From the NCBI GenBank assembly GCA_041572755.1, contig JBFFRY010000005.1, positions 1-64,000 on the forward strand: 64,000 nucleotides of DNA, written 5' to 3'. Of this stretch, positions 30,859 through 39,375 are shown one piece after another (position 1 is the first letter of the stretch; each line of letters begins with the position of its first letter). Source of the DNA: JBFELU01 sp041572755. GTDB lineage: Bacteria; Actinomycetota; Acidimicrobiia; Spongiisociales; UBA11373. The translations under genes and the position numbers were made by a program. The notes below the pieces were generated by a model. That model was given only the letters and a program-made list of their open reading frames with translations, had not been told where the DNA came from and made no database searches.

Positions 30859-31605
30859 TCAGGCTTCGCAGCTCAAGAGGGTCTCGCCGTCGACGCACAT
30901 GTCGTTGCTCGTGCCCCCATTGAGCCGGTCGACGCCCGGTCCGCCGTCCAGGTCGTCACCGCCCTCCTCGCCCAAGAGCCAGTCATCCCCTGCATCGCCG
31001 GAAAGGTCGTCGCTTCCTCTTCCACCGCAGACGGTGTCATTGCCGGCGCCGGCAAGCACGGTGTCGTTGCCGCCGAGGGCGTTGATGACGTCGTCCTCAT
31101 CGGTCCCAACGATCGTTTCGCCGGCGTTGGTGCCCGCGATGGTGACCTTGGATCCGGCACAGACCTTCTTCCTGGCAGGGGTCTTGACGGTGAGCTTGAT
31201 CACTCTCCTCCCGCCGGGATCGACCTCGAAGTTGTCGAAAGGACCTTCTCCGTGTCGGTTCTGGAAGCCGGAGAGCCACATCGGTCTGCCGTTTTCGGGA
31301 TTGAGGAACTCCCCGTTGTCGCAATCGGCCGCGATGCTGTATCCGGTGATCGTGACCAGGGGCCTGGCCGCCTCCACCCCGGTGAAGCTCGCCACGCCCC
31401 GTGGGTTGGTGCACCGGTAGTTGGCGCTCCCGTCGAAGAGGAAGACCTCGACACCCGCCAGCGGTGCTTTGCCGTCGGGGGTCTTGTACTTGACCTTCAC
31501 GATGACCGTTCCGGTCGCCTTGGCGGTCGACCCGAGCGCCATTGGAACCGCTGCGGCGGCTACCAGCACGACGACCAACATCAGGAACCCGATACGCCGG
31601 CTCAT
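30859..31605 (-). CDS. Secreted protein with C-terminal RTX-type calcium-binding repeats
   Basis: This 248-residue protein has a clear signal peptide, MSRRIGFLMLVVVLVAAAAVPMA-like, with likely cleavage before STAKATG. The middle domain (about 30-130) looks like a beta-sandwich carrying a carboxypeptidase-regulatory-like segment. Residues about 170-235 hold nonapeptide GGxGxDxxx repeats, including GGNDTVLAG, GAGNDTVCG and GGDDLDGGPGVDRLNG, that form a calcium beta-roll. It ends with a cap CVDGETLLSCEA containing two cysteines, similar to the end of the repeat block at 61100. It should be exported; the function is unknown. Confidence 0.82.
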   Translation of the reverse strand: MSRRIGFLMLVVVLVAAAAVPMALGSTAKATGTVIVKVKYKTPDGKAPLAGVEVFLFDGSANYRCTNPRGVASFTGVEAARPLVTITGYSIAADCDNGEFLNPENGRPMWLSGFQNRHGEGPFDNFEVDPGGRRVIKLTVKTPARKKVCAGSKVTIAGTNAGETIVGTDEDDVINALGGNDTVLAGAGNDTVCGGRGSDDLSGDAGDDWLLGEEGGDDLDGGPGVDRLNGGTSNDMCVDGETLLSCEA

Positions 31606-31692
31606 TGCCCCTCCCTCGTCACGTTTCGCGGAGCATGTTGGGCGAGCCCCCATCCCGCCAGGGTCTTTCGGCCCTGCGGGTACGCTCGCGCC

Positions 31693-32631
31693 GTGGTTAC
31701 CGATCTCGCCCGGGTTCCCTACGCCGAGGTGCGGATCGGCATCGGTGAGCCGATCGGCGTAGGGGTGCGGCGGGTGGGCTTGGCCCAGTTCGACCGGGCG
31801 ATCGCCGGGCTCGCCGGCCCCGATCTCGGCGAGGGGGTGCACACCGTCCGCAAGGCCCTCAAGCGGCTGCGGGCTCTCCTCGCATTGGTGAGAGTCCCTC
31901 TCGGCAAGGCCGAGACGCGCCGGGCAGACGTCGCGCTGCGGGACACCGGGCGGCGATTGGCAGAGGCCAGGGACGCCGGCGTGCTCGTCGAGACCCTCGA
32001 TGGTCTGGGGGCGGATCCCGAGGGAATGGGCGTGCTGCGGTCAGAGTTGATCGCCGAGCGCGACCTGGCCTTCATGAGGGGCGTGGGTGATCCCGGAATC
32101 AGGGCCGTCGTCATCGGCGTTCTCGAGGAGGCTCGAGACGACTGGGCGGGGGAGCCGCGGGGTGCCGCCTTTGCGGGGATGCCGGATGCAGCGATCGAGG
32201 AGGGTCTGCGCCGCACCTACCGGAGAGGGCGGCGCCGGATGGCCGGGGCGCTCGATGAGGGATCGGAAGTGGACTTCCACGAGTGGCGCAAGGCCGTCAA
32301 GGCGCTCCGCTACCAGCTGGAGACCCTGTCGACCGCCTGGCCCGAGGTGGTCGGCGCCATGGCGGGGACCGCCGACGAGCTGGGGGAGATCCTCGGCACC
32401 GAACACGACCTGGCGGTGCTCGGCGCCACCATCGAGGAACGTCATCCGGCTTGCCGTGATGCCCTCCTCGAGCGGGTCACCCTTGCTCGGCGCAGCCTCC
32501 AAGCCGCATCCCGCTCCCTCGGGGAGCGGGTGTTCGCCGAAGAGCCCACTGCCTTCGTGCAGAGGATCGCCTGCTACTGGGCTTCCCACCGCCTGGCGAC
32601 GCTGCCCGCCGTTGCCCGGCCCCGGCGGTAG
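31693..32631 (+). CDS. CHAD domain protein
   Basis: This 312-residue helical protein has two CHAD-type repeats with conserved histidines and basic residues. The first has VHTVRKALKRLRALLALV, the second FHEWRKAVKALRYQLETLS. CHAD domains bind polyphosphate and are often found at polyphosphate granules. No CYTH triphosphatase domain is fused here. The GTG at 31693 has the repeat protein divergent upstream. It is followed by the lipoprotein peptidase gene after 14 bases. Confidence 0.85.
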   Translation: MVTDLARVPYAEVRIGIGEPIGVGVRRVGLAQFDRAIAGLAGPDLGEGVHTVRKALKRLRALLALVRVPLGKAETRRADVALRDTGRRLAEARDAGVLVETLDGLGADPEGMGVLRSELIAERDLAFMRGVGDPGIRAVVIGVLEEARDDWAGEPRGAAFAGMPDAAIEEGLRRTYRRGRRRMAGALDEGSEVDFHEWRKAVKALRYQLETLSTAWPEVVGAMAGTADELGEILGTEHDLAVLGATIEERHPACRDALLERVTLARRSLQAASRSLGERVFAEEPTAFVQRIACYWASHRLATLPAVARPRR

Positions 32632-32645
32632 GCTGAGCCGCTCTC

Positions 32646-34013
32646 ATGATCCGTTCCCGCCCCCTGACCGCCCTGCTTGCTCTGCTGATCCTCACCGCAG
32701 CCGCCTGCGGCGACGATCAGGTGATCGACTCCACGACCACCACCGTCCCGGATTCCTCGACGACCACCTCGACGGTCCCCGAGACGACCTCGACGACCAC
32801 GTCCCAGACGACCGTGGTCGAAGGGGGAGCCCTGGAGGAGGACATCCGGGCACTGGTGCTCGAAACAGAGCGGATACGGGGGCTGGAGTTCCTGTCCCCT
32901 CCCGACGTGGCGATCGTCTCGGCCGACGAACTCGCAGACCGAGTGCGGACCCAGATCGAGGAAGAGCTCGATCCCGACGAGATCATCATCGACGAAGCGT
33001 TCTTCGAGCTGCTCGGGATCCTCGACCCTGAGATCGATCTGGCTCAGGCCCTCACCGATCTCTACGCCGAGCAGGTCGCCGGCTTCTACGACAACGACAC
33101 CCGGGAACTGGTGATCGGCGGCGACACGGAGCTCACGCCCCTGACCGAGCTCATCGTGGTGCACGAACTGATTCACGCTCTCACCGATCAGCACTTCGAC
33201 TTCGCCTCCACCCTCGACACCCTGGTGGAGGAGGAGCGCTACCACGAGGCATCGGCGATCCAGGCGCTCGCCGAGGGCGACGCGACCTACTTCGAGATCC
33301 TCTATCTCCAAGGGTTGTCGGCCGGCGAGCAGTTGGAGGCGGTCGCCGAGTCGCTCGAGGCAGACATGACGGTGCTCGACTCACTCCCCGAATGGTTCGG
33401 ACTCGACATCCTCTTCCCCTACGACCAGGGTTTCGTCTTCGTCGAGCGGCTCGTGGCCGGTGGGGGCATCGCCGGTCTCGACCAGGCCTATCGCCTGCTC
33501 CCCGAGACCACGGAACAGATCCTTCACCCCGATCTCTATTTCGCGCTGGAGCCGGGCCGCGACGTGTCCCTCCCGGCCAATGCGTTGCTTCCCGGCTACG
33601 ACGTCTATGAGGACGGCGAGTTCGGTGAGTGGAACGTTCGGCTGTACCTGCTCGATGGGGCGCCGGCGGGCGAAGCCGTCATCGGCTCGGCGGGCTGGGG
33701 AGGCGATGCCTATCGGATCCTCTGGGACGGCACCGAGGTCGCCTTCCTCTACCGCTTCGAGGGCGACACCCCGAGGGACGCCGTGGAACTCGAGGAGGCG
33801 CTCGTCGAGTCGATCGGCAACCGAATGGCGGTGGGTTCGCCGTCGGTGACCGGTCCTGAGGATCCCGACGAGGACGGCCCCACCGTGACCCGCTTCGGCG
33901 GCGAGGACTACGCCTGGGTGCTGCGGGACGGGCCGGTGCTGCTGTTCGTGGCGGCCTCGGATCCCGAGGCCGGCGAAGCTCTCACCGAGGCCATGGATCG
34001 GCCCGCCCCCTAA
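32646..34013 (+). CDS. Lipoprotein with HExxH-type metallopeptidase motif
   Basis: This 455-residue protein begins with a lipoprotein signal ending LTAAACGDD, where the lipobox cysteine is Cys21. A Thr/Ser-rich linker (about residues 28-60) would span the envelope. The central motif VVHELIHALTDQHF contains HELIH, the zinc-binding core of gluzincin-type metallopeptidases, and YHEASAIQALAEGDATY further on could supply the third ligand Glu. It is likely anchored outside the membrane. A substrate is unknown. It follows the CHAD gene and may share its transcript. Confidence 0.8.
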   Translation: MIRSRPLTALLALLILTAAACGDDQVIDSTTTTVPDSSTTTSTVPETTSTTTSQTTVVEGGALEEDIRALVLETERIRGLEFLSPPDVAIVSADELADRVRTQIEEELDPDEIIIDEAFFELLGILDPEIDLAQALTDLYAEQVAGFYDNDTRELVIGGDTELTPLTELIVVHELIHALTDQHFDFASTLDTLVEEERYHEASAIQALAEGDATYFEILYLQGLSAGEQLEAVAESLEADMTVLDSLPEWFGLDILFPYDQGFVFVERLVAGGGIAGLDQAYRLLPETTEQILHPDLYFALEPGRDVSLPANALLPGYDVYEDGEFGEWNVRLYLLDGAPAGEAVIGSAGWGGDAYRILWDGTEVAFLYRFEGDTPRDAVELEEALVESIGNRMAVGSPSVTGPEDPDEDGPTVTRFGGEDYAWVLRDGPVLLFVAASDPEAGEALTEAMDRPAP

Positions 34014-34078
34014 GCCGTACGCGGCGCCGGTCGTCGTGCCAGAATGACACGATCCATCCGACGGAGGAACGGGGAAGC

Positions 34079-34519
34079 ATGGATTTCAGCAAGCTCAGCA
34101 ACGGCCAGAAGGTCGGGGTTCTCGGCGGCATCGTCCTGATCGTGAATCTCTTTCTGCCCTGGTACGGGATTCTCGGCGTGACCATCAACGCCTTCGACTC
34201 CGGCTTCTTGGCTTGGTTCGGCAGCCTGCTCGCCATCGCCGGCGCCGTCATCCTGGCCGGCAAGGCCTTCGACTGGTTCAAGGTCGAGGCCGGGGCCCTC
34301 AAGGCGGAGCAGATCGCCTTCCTGCTCGCTGCTGCCGGCACTGTCCTGGTGGTGTTGCGCTGGATCACCGAGAGCGATATCACCAAGTTCGGCTTGTATC
34401 TCGGCATCGTGGCCGCTGCGGTCACCGCGGCCGGGGCATTCATGGCGATGAGGGAGTCCGGGCTGTCGATGCCCGACGCCGACGACTTCAAGTCGTTCGG
34501 GGGCGGCGGCGACGAGTAG
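34079..34519 (+). CDS. Four-helix membrane protein
   Basis: This 146-residue protein has four hydrophobic segments, at VGVLGGIVLIVNLFLPW, AWFGSLLAIAGAVILAG, IAFLLAAAGTVLVVL and FGLYLGIVAAAVTAAGAFMAM. The N-terminus DFSKLSNGQK and acidic Gly-rich C-terminus GGGGDE are cytoplasmic by charge. Similar small proteins exist across actinobacteria without an assigned role. It has a Shine-Dalgarno CGGAGGAACGGGG before ATG 34079 and is followed by a strong hairpin. Confidence 0.7.
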   Translation: MDFSKLSNGQKVGVLGGIVLIVNLFLPWYGILGVTINAFDSGFLAWFGSLLAIAGAVILAGKAFDWFKVEAGALKAEQIAFLLAAAGTVLVVLRWITESDITKFGLYLGIVAAAVTAAGAFMAMRESGLSMPDADDFKSFGGGGDE

Positions 34520-34540
34520 GGCTCGAACCTAGAACACTCG

Positions 34541-34564
34541 CTGAGGGGCCTGCGGGCCCCTCAG
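34541..34564 (+). terminator. Strong hairpin terminator
   Basis: CTGAGGGGCC and GGCCCCTCAG form a perfect ten-pair stem around TGCG, 21 bases after the membrane-protein stop. No T-tract follows, as is usual in high-GC actinobacteria. It also lies downstream of the bL37 gene on the other strand. Confidence 0.65.
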
Positions 34565-34652
34565 CCGCGCCGGGGGTTCCCCCGGGAGCGCCGGTGCCGT
34601 AGCGTGTCGAGGCGCGTCGCATCGAGGCAGCAGCGAACCGAGAGGGCGCGAC

Positions 34653-34739
34653 CTACTTGCCCCGACCGGCGTTGGGGCGTCGGCCGTGGTTGGCCTTCTT
34701 GCGGCGGGCGCGCAGTTTGCGGCGCTTGGCTTTGGCCAT
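34653..34739 (-). CDS. Ribosomal protein bL37, 28 residues
   Basis: This very short ORF encodes a protein starting MAKAKRRKLRARRKKANHG, 14 or more of its 28 residues Lys or Arg, ending RRPNAGRGK. The KANHG-[KR]-RPN core matches what I recall of mycobacterial bL37, a small basic protein found in the actinobacterial 50S subunit near 23S rRNA. Its ATG at 34739 lies inside CATG, which also gives the ATG of the divergent DUF192 gene, so the promoters must sit inside the neighbours. It is easily missed by length cut-offs. Confidence 0.75.
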   Translation of the reverse strand: MAKAKRRKLRARRKKANHGRRPNAGRGK

Positions 34740-35115
34740 GACGGATGCACAGTACCAGCAGCCCTGGGGTGGGCCAGCCGAGGTGGTCCTTTGCGGGCCG
34801 TCGTGGCGCTCGCCTCGCCTCAGGGTGGCTCGCGGAGCGCGGGCCCGACTCCGGGGTCTGCGGCGGTGTCCTCCGGGAAGCGGGCTCCTCATGCGGACCC
34901 GCTCGGTGCACACCTTCGGCTTGGAGCGGGCGGTCATGGTGATCACCATCGACTCCGCCGGCGGGGTGCGGAGGGTGGCCCGGCTCACCCCCGGCAGGAT
35001 CCTCACGGACCCCGGGGCGGTCTGGACCGCCGAACTCCCCGCCGATCACCCTCCGCCCATGCCCGGGTGGCGGCTCCGGGTGGCGCCTATCCTCGCGGCG
35101 TGCCCGGAAAGCTGA
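34738..35115 (+). CDS. DUF192 family protein, start uncertain
   Basis: This protein of up to 125 residues has the DUF192 core: RARLRGLRR followed by GSGLLMRTRSVHTFGLE, where the TRSVHTFGM-like block is diagnostic, and a C-terminal WTAELPADHPPPMPGWRLRV. Members are small beta-barrels of unknown function, sometimes exported. ATG 34738 is the earliest start but its codon overlaps the bL37 start codon in the opposite direction; GTG 34783-34786 region or GTG 34826 are alternatives without a good Shine-Dalgarno. Its end overlaps rsmI by 16 bases. Confidence 0.6.
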   Translation: MTDAQYQQPWGGPAEVVLCGPSWRSPRLRVARGARARLRGLRRCPPGSGLLMRTRSVHTFGLERAVMVITIDSAGGVRRVARLTPGRILTDPGAVWTAELPADHPPPMPGWRLRVAPILAACPES

Positions 35116-35930
35116 TCCTGTGTGCCGGGCCGATCGGCAACCTCGATGATGCTCCGCCGCGTCTCGCCGCCGCCCTCGAAGAAGCCGACGTCGTGTACGC
35201 CGAGGACACCCGGCGGGCTCGGGTCCTCCTCGGGCACCTCGGGATCGATCGGCCGCTCCGCTCGTATTTCGTCGGCAATGAGGCCGATCGCGCCACCGAG
35301 ATCGAGGGACGGCTGGCCGAGGGCGGCACGGTGGCGTTGGTCACCGATGCCGGCACCCCGGCCATCGCCGATCCCGGTCTCTCCGCGGTCCGAGCCGCGG
35401 TTGCCGCCGGGGCCGATGTCACCGGAGTCCCCGGTCCCAGCGCGGTGACCCTGGCCGTGTCGCTGGCCGGGTTGCCGGCCGACCGTTTCGTCTTCGAGGG
35501 GTTCTTGCCCCGCTCGGGGCGCCGCCGGACGGAGCGAATCCGGGATCTGGCCGACGAGCGGCGCACGGCAGTGGTCTTCTGCGCTCCCGGCCGGGTGGCG
35601 GCGGATCTCTCCGATCTTCTCGCTGCGATGGGCGGGGAGCGCCCGGTCGTGGTGTGCCGGGAGCTCACCAAGCTCCACGAAGAGGTGTGGCGGGGCACCC
35701 TCGGCGATGCCGCAGGTCACTGGACCCGGCGCCGCGTCAAAGGCGAGGTGACCGTGGTGATCGGGGGGGCCGATGTCCCGGAGCCCGACCTGAACGCGGC
35801 GATCGATCGGGCCCTGGCGCTCATCGAGTCCGGAGAAGCCCCATCGGAAGCATGTCGGCGGGTTGCCGCGGAGACGGGAGTTCGGCGCCGCACCCTGTAT
35901 GCGGCGGTCCTGGAGAAGCGAACGACCTAG
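35100..35930 (+). CDS. rsmI: 16S rRNA (cytidine(1402)-2'-O)-methyltransferase
   Basis: This 276-residue SAM-dependent methyltransferase modifies C1402 in the ribosomal P site. It shows LILCAGPIGNLDDAPPR, YAEDTRRARVLLGHLGI, VALVTDAGTPAIADPG and VPGPSAVTLAVSLAGLP, all RsmI blocks. The C-terminal helix-turn-helix-like segment GEAPSEACRRVAAETGVRRRTLY is also typical. The GTG start at 35100 lies inside the end of the DUF192 gene. It is convergent with the AbrB-like gene with a four-base overlap. Confidence 0.93.
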   Translation: MPGKLILCAGPIGNLDDAPPRLAAALEEADVVYAEDTRRARVLLGHLGIDRPLRSYFVGNEADRATEIEGRLAEGGTVALVTDAGTPAIADPGLSAVRAAVAAGADVTGVPGPSAVTLAVSLAGLPADRFVFEGFLPRSGRRRTERIRDLADERRTAVVFCAPGRVAADLSDLLAAMGGERPVVVCRELTKLHEEVWRGTLGDAAGHWTRRRVKGEVTVVIGGADVPEPDLNAAIDRALALIESGEAPSEACRRVAAETGVRRRTLYAAVLEKRTT

Positions 35931-36160
35931 GTCAGCTGCCCCCGGCAACGGGCACAGAGCCCCTTGCCCTTGAACGAACCCACGTCCTTGGTGCTGCCAC
36001 AGAACGTGCAGGTCGAATCCAGCTTGCGAATCAGGATGTTCTCTCCATCCACGGAGATCGTGAGCGGGTCGCCTTCGTGGATGTTGAAGACGCGTCGCAT
36101 CTCGGCGGGGATGACGATGCGACCGAGATCATCGATCTTCCGGACGATGCCGGTGTCCAT
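35927..36160 (-). CDS. AbrB/SpoVT-type regulator with C-terminal zinc ribbon
   Basis: This 77-residue protein has an N-terminal swapped-hairpin AbrB domain, MDTGIVRKIDDLGRIVIPAEMRR, as in SpoVT and AbrB. A short C-terminal zinc ribbon follows, CTFCGSTKDVGSFKGKGLCARC, with two CxxC pairs. It would bind DNA as a dimer or tetramer and act as a transition-state type regulator. A GGAGGTGCA Shine-Dalgarno precedes ATG 36160. It is divergent from metG, so it could regulate that operon, although no operator was identified. Confidence 0.87.
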   Translation of the reverse strand: MDTGIVRKIDDLGRIVIPAEMRRVFNIHEGDPLTISVDGENILIRKLDSTCTFCGSTKDVGSFKGKGLCARCRGQLT

Positions 36161-36300
36161 TGCACCTCCAGAGCTGATGCATTGCCGAGCCGACGGCGCT
36201 CGGTGGGCGTGCTGGCGACCAAGAGCATACCCGGCGAATCGTTCGGCCGACGAACGGAGCGAGATGGCCTCCCGGCTACCCTGTGGCGACCGGAGAGCCG

Positions 36301-37824
36301 ATGATCTACCTCACAACCCCCATCTACTACCCCAACGACCGGCCCCACCTCGGCACCGCCTATACGACGGTGGTGGCCGACGCGGTGGCCCGCTACTGGC
36401 GCCTCAAAGGGGAAGAGGTGTTCTTCCTCACCGGGACCGACGAGCACGGACTGAAGATCGCCCGGGCCGCCGAGGAGAACGGGATGACTCCTCAGGAATG
36501 GGTGGATCGCATCGTGCACCGCTTCTACGAGGCCTGGGAGTTGCTCGACATCGCCAACGACGACTTCATTCGCACCACGGAGGAGCGGCACCGTGCCAGT
36601 GTGCAGCGGCTCCTCCAGGCGATCCGCGACGCCGGCGACGTCTACGAGAGCAGATATGAGGGCCCGTATTGCGTCGGTTGCGAGGCCTACTACACCGAGG
36701 ACGAGCTGATCGACGGCAGGTGCCCCATCCACGAGCGCCCCGCGGAGATCCACTCGGAGGACAACTACTTCTTCCGCCTCTCGGCGTACGGGGACAGGCT
36801 CCTGCAGCACATCGAGGCCAACCCCCACTTCGTGACCCCCGAGACCCGCCGCAACGAGGTCGTCAGCTTCATCAGACAGGGCCTCGACGACATCTCGATA
36901 AGCCGGGCCCAGCTCACCTGGGGCGTTCCGATCCCGTGGGACCCGTCGCACGTCACCTATGTGTGGGTCGACGCGCTCATCAACTACATCTCCGCCGCCG
37001 GCTACGCCGAGGAGACCTCCGAGCGTTTCGACAATCAGTGGCCGGTGTGGGCTCACCTGGTGGGCAAGGACATCATCCGGTTCCACGCCATCATCTGGCC
37101 GGCGATGCTGATGTCGGCGGGGATCCCGCTGCCCCGTCAGATCGCCAGCCACGGCTTCCTGCTGGTCGGCGGGGAGAAGATGTCGAAGTCGCGCGCCAAC
37201 CAGATCCTCCCTGAGGAGCTGATCGAGACCTTCGGATCCGACGGGTATCGCTACCACTTCCTGCGGGACGTGTCGTTCGGTCCCGACGGCAACTTCTCGT
37301 GGGAGGGCATGGTTGCTCGCTACAACGCCGATCTCGCCAACGACCTCGGCAACCTGGCCAATCGGGTGCTCAACCTGGCCGAACGCTTCCGGGGCGGCAC
37401 GGTGCCGGCCGTGTCCGATCCGGACGCCCCCGAGGAAGCGGCGCTGCGGGAAGCGGCGGCCGGTGCCCTGGCCGATCTGGCCGGGTTCGAGGAGTTCCGC
37501 ACCAAGCAGGCTCTCGACGGGGTGTGGCGCCTGTTCGGGGCCGCCAACGCATTCGTGGAGGCCACCGAACCCTGGCATCTCGCCAAGGATCCGGAAGCGG
37601 CCGGGAGACTCGACGCCGTGCTGAATGCCCTGCTCGAAGCCCTCCGGGTCGGCGCCGTGCTGATCTCGCCGGTCATGCCCAAGGCGGCCGCAGAGCTGTG
37701 GCGGCGGCTCGGCCTGCCCGGGGACCCCGGGGACGGCCCGCTCGACGAGACGGGACGGTTCGGGACGTTCCCGGCGACCACCGTCGAGAAGGGCGAGCCG
37801 CTCTTCCCGCGCATCGAAGCGTGA
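36301..37824 (+). CDS. metG: Methionyl-tRNA synthetase
   Basis: This 507-residue class I synthetase charges tRNA-Met. The HIGH-type motif appears as PNDRPHLGTAYTT and KMSKS as GEKMSKSRAN at residues 293-297. A zinc-knuckle-like insert, CVGCEAYYTEDELIDGRCPIHERP, has three Cys and a His. The catalytic region TGTDEHGLKI is canonical. The C-terminal dimerisation domain is absent, which is common in actinobacterial short forms. ATG 36301 follows CGGAG; an in-frame GTG six codons upstream is possible. It leads the metG-tatD-rsmA-ispE run. Confidence 0.95.
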   Translation: MIYLTTPIYYPNDRPHLGTAYTTVVADAVARYWRLKGEEVFFLTGTDEHGLKIARAAEENGMTPQEWVDRIVHRFYEAWELLDIANDDFIRTTEERHRASVQRLLQAIRDAGDVYESRYEGPYCVGCEAYYTEDELIDGRCPIHERPAEIHSEDNYFFRLSAYGDRLLQHIEANPHFVTPETRRNEVVSFIRQGLDDISISRAQLTWGVPIPWDPSHVTYVWVDALINYISAAGYAEETSERFDNQWPVWAHLVGKDIIRFHAIIWPAMLMSAGIPLPRQIASHGFLLVGGEKMSKSRANQILPEELIETFGSDGYRYHFLRDVSFGPDGNFSWEGMVARYNADLANDLGNLANRVLNLAERFRGGTVPAVSDPDAPEEAALREAAAGALADLAGFEEFRTKQALDGVWRLFGAANAFVEATEPWHLAKDPEAAGRLDAVLNALLEALRVGAVLISPVMPKAAAELWRRLGLPGDPGDGPLDETGRFGTFPATTVEKGEPLFPRIEA

Positions 37825-38576
37825 GCTGGGTCGACTCCCACTGCCACCTTCACTTGGCCGGGACCGCGCCCGACGTGCTGCTCGATCGGGCGGCCGCGGC
37901 CGGCGTCGAGTGGCTCGTGTGCCCGGGTACGGATGCGAAGAGTTCAGCCGAGGCGCTCGACCTCGCGGCCCGGTTCCCCGATCGGGTCCTCGGAGCGGCG
38001 GGTCTCCACCCTCACGACGCCGTGCGATGGTCGGAGGAGCGGGACCGCATCGCTCATCTCGCCGCTGAGGCGGTCGCCGTCGGGGAATGCGGGCTCGACT
38101 TCTATCGCAACCTGTCGCCGCCCGAGGACCAGCTGGCGGCGTTCCGGGGGCAGATCGCCCTGGCCGAAGACCTCGACAAGCCGTTGATCGTGCACTGCCG
38201 CGACGCCTTTGCGGAGGTCTTCGACGTCCTCGCGACCACCGGGGCCGGTTCCCGGGCGGTGCTCCACTGCTGGACCGGGGGCCGGCGCTGGACGAAACGG
38301 TTTGCCGACCTCGGCGTCGTCTTCTCCTTCGCCGGACCAATCACGTTCCCCAAAGGCGATGATGTGCGGATGGCGGCGGACGTCTCGCCGCCGGAGCGAA
38401 CCATGGTCGAGACCGACACCCCGTTTCTGACGCCACCCCCCGACCGCCACCTGCCCAACGAGCCGGCCAAGGTGGTCGAGGTCGGCAAGGCCTTGGCCGG
38501 CGTCTGGGGCATGGAAGCCGCCGAGGTCGCCGCTCTCACCTCGGCGACGGCTGCCAGGGTGTTTCGCCGTGGCTGA
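37821..38576 (+). CDS. tatD: TatD-family metal-dependent DNase
   Basis: This 251-residue TIM-barrel hydrolase shows WVDSHCHLHL with metal-binding His residues, GLHPHDA, AVGECGLDFYR with the bridging Glu, VHCRDAFAEVFDVL, and ETDTPFLTP with the catalytic Asp. It would act as a 3'-5' exonuclease. It overlaps metG by four bases (GTGA) and rsmA by eight, so the three are translated together. This is the usual actinobacterial order. Confidence 0.92.
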   Translation: MSWVDSHCHLHLAGTAPDVLLDRAAAAGVEWLVCPGTDAKSSAEALDLAARFPDRVLGAAGLHPHDAVRWSEERDRIAHLAAEAVAVGECGLDFYRNLSPPEDQLAAFRGQIALAEDLDKPLIVHCRDAFAEVFDVLATTGAGSRAVLHCWTGGRRWTKRFADLGVVFSFAGPITFPKGDDVRMAADVSPPERTMVETDTPFLTPPPDRHLPNEPAKVVEVGKALAGVWGMEAAEVAALTSATAARVFRRG

Positions 38577-39375
38577 CGATCCGCTGGGACGGGCCGCCAC
38601 CGTCCGTCTGCTCGCCGCTCACGGGCTCCGACCGCGCAAATCGCTGGGACAGCACTTCCTGGTCGACCCCAACATCGTGCGGCGGATCGTCGAAGTGGCC
38701 GCCGTGGGTCCCGGCAATCAAGTGCTCGAGGTCGGCGCCGGTGCCGGCACGCTGACCCGCGGCCTCGCCGCCACCGGTGCTCGGGTGGTTGCCTACGAGG
38801 TCGATGAGCGGCTCCGGCCGCTGCTCGAGGAAGTGGTCGGCGATGCGGCCGAGGTGCGGTTCGCCGATGCGACGAGGGTGGATCCGATCACCTGGGAGGG
38901 TCGTTGGGTGATGGTCGCCAATCTCCCCTACAACGTGGGCACCCCTCTGCTGCTCGACCTGTTGCGCCACGCTCCCCACATCGAGCGGTTCGTGGTGATG
39001 CTGCAGCGGGAGGCGGTGGAACGGCTCGCCGCCGGCCCCGGGACCAAGGTGTACGGTCTGCCTTCGGTGACCGCGCAGCTATACGGGACCGTCGAGATCG
39101 CCTTTCGGGTGTCGCCGTCGGTGTTCGTTCCCCCTCCCCGGGTCTCCTCGGCGGTGGCCCGCATCGAACGGCGAGCGGTGGATCCGGGCGCCCCGGAGGC
39201 GGTCCGGCTGGCGGCGGCCGCCTTCGGGCAGCGCCGCAAGATGCTGCGCCGTTCCCTCGCTGCGGTCCTCCCGGCGGCCGAAGCGGTGCTCACCGCCGCC
39301 GGGGTGGACCCCACCCGGCGGGCCGAAGACCTGTCCCCGGCCGACTACCTAAGGATCGCCGCTCATGCACGTTGA
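38569..39375 (+). CDS. rsmA: 16S rRNA (adenine(1518)-N6/adenine(1519)-N6)-dimethyltransferase
   Basis: This 268-residue enzyme dimethylates two adjacent adenines in the 3'-end loop of 16S rRNA. It has RPRKSLGQHFLVDPNIVRRIV, the SAM loop EVGAGAGTLTRGL, the catalytic NLPYNVGTPLL, and PSVFVPPPRVSSAV, all KsgA features. The GTG at 38569 overlaps tatD, and the stop overlaps ispE by 11 bases. It sits within the ribosome and envelope biosynthesis run. Confidence 0.95.
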   Translation: MADDPLGRAATVRLLAAHGLRPRKSLGQHFLVDPNIVRRIVEVAAVGPGNQVLEVGAGAGTLTRGLAATGARVVAYEVDERLRPLLEEVVGDAAEVRFADATRVDPITWEGRWVMVANLPYNVGTPLLLDLLRHAPHIERFVVMLQREAVERLAAGPGTKVYGLPSVTAQLYGTVEIAFRVSPSVFVPPPRVSSAVARIERRAVDPGAPEAVRLAAAAFGQRRKMLRRSLAAVLPAAEAVLTAAGVDPTRRAEDLSPADYLRIAAHAR

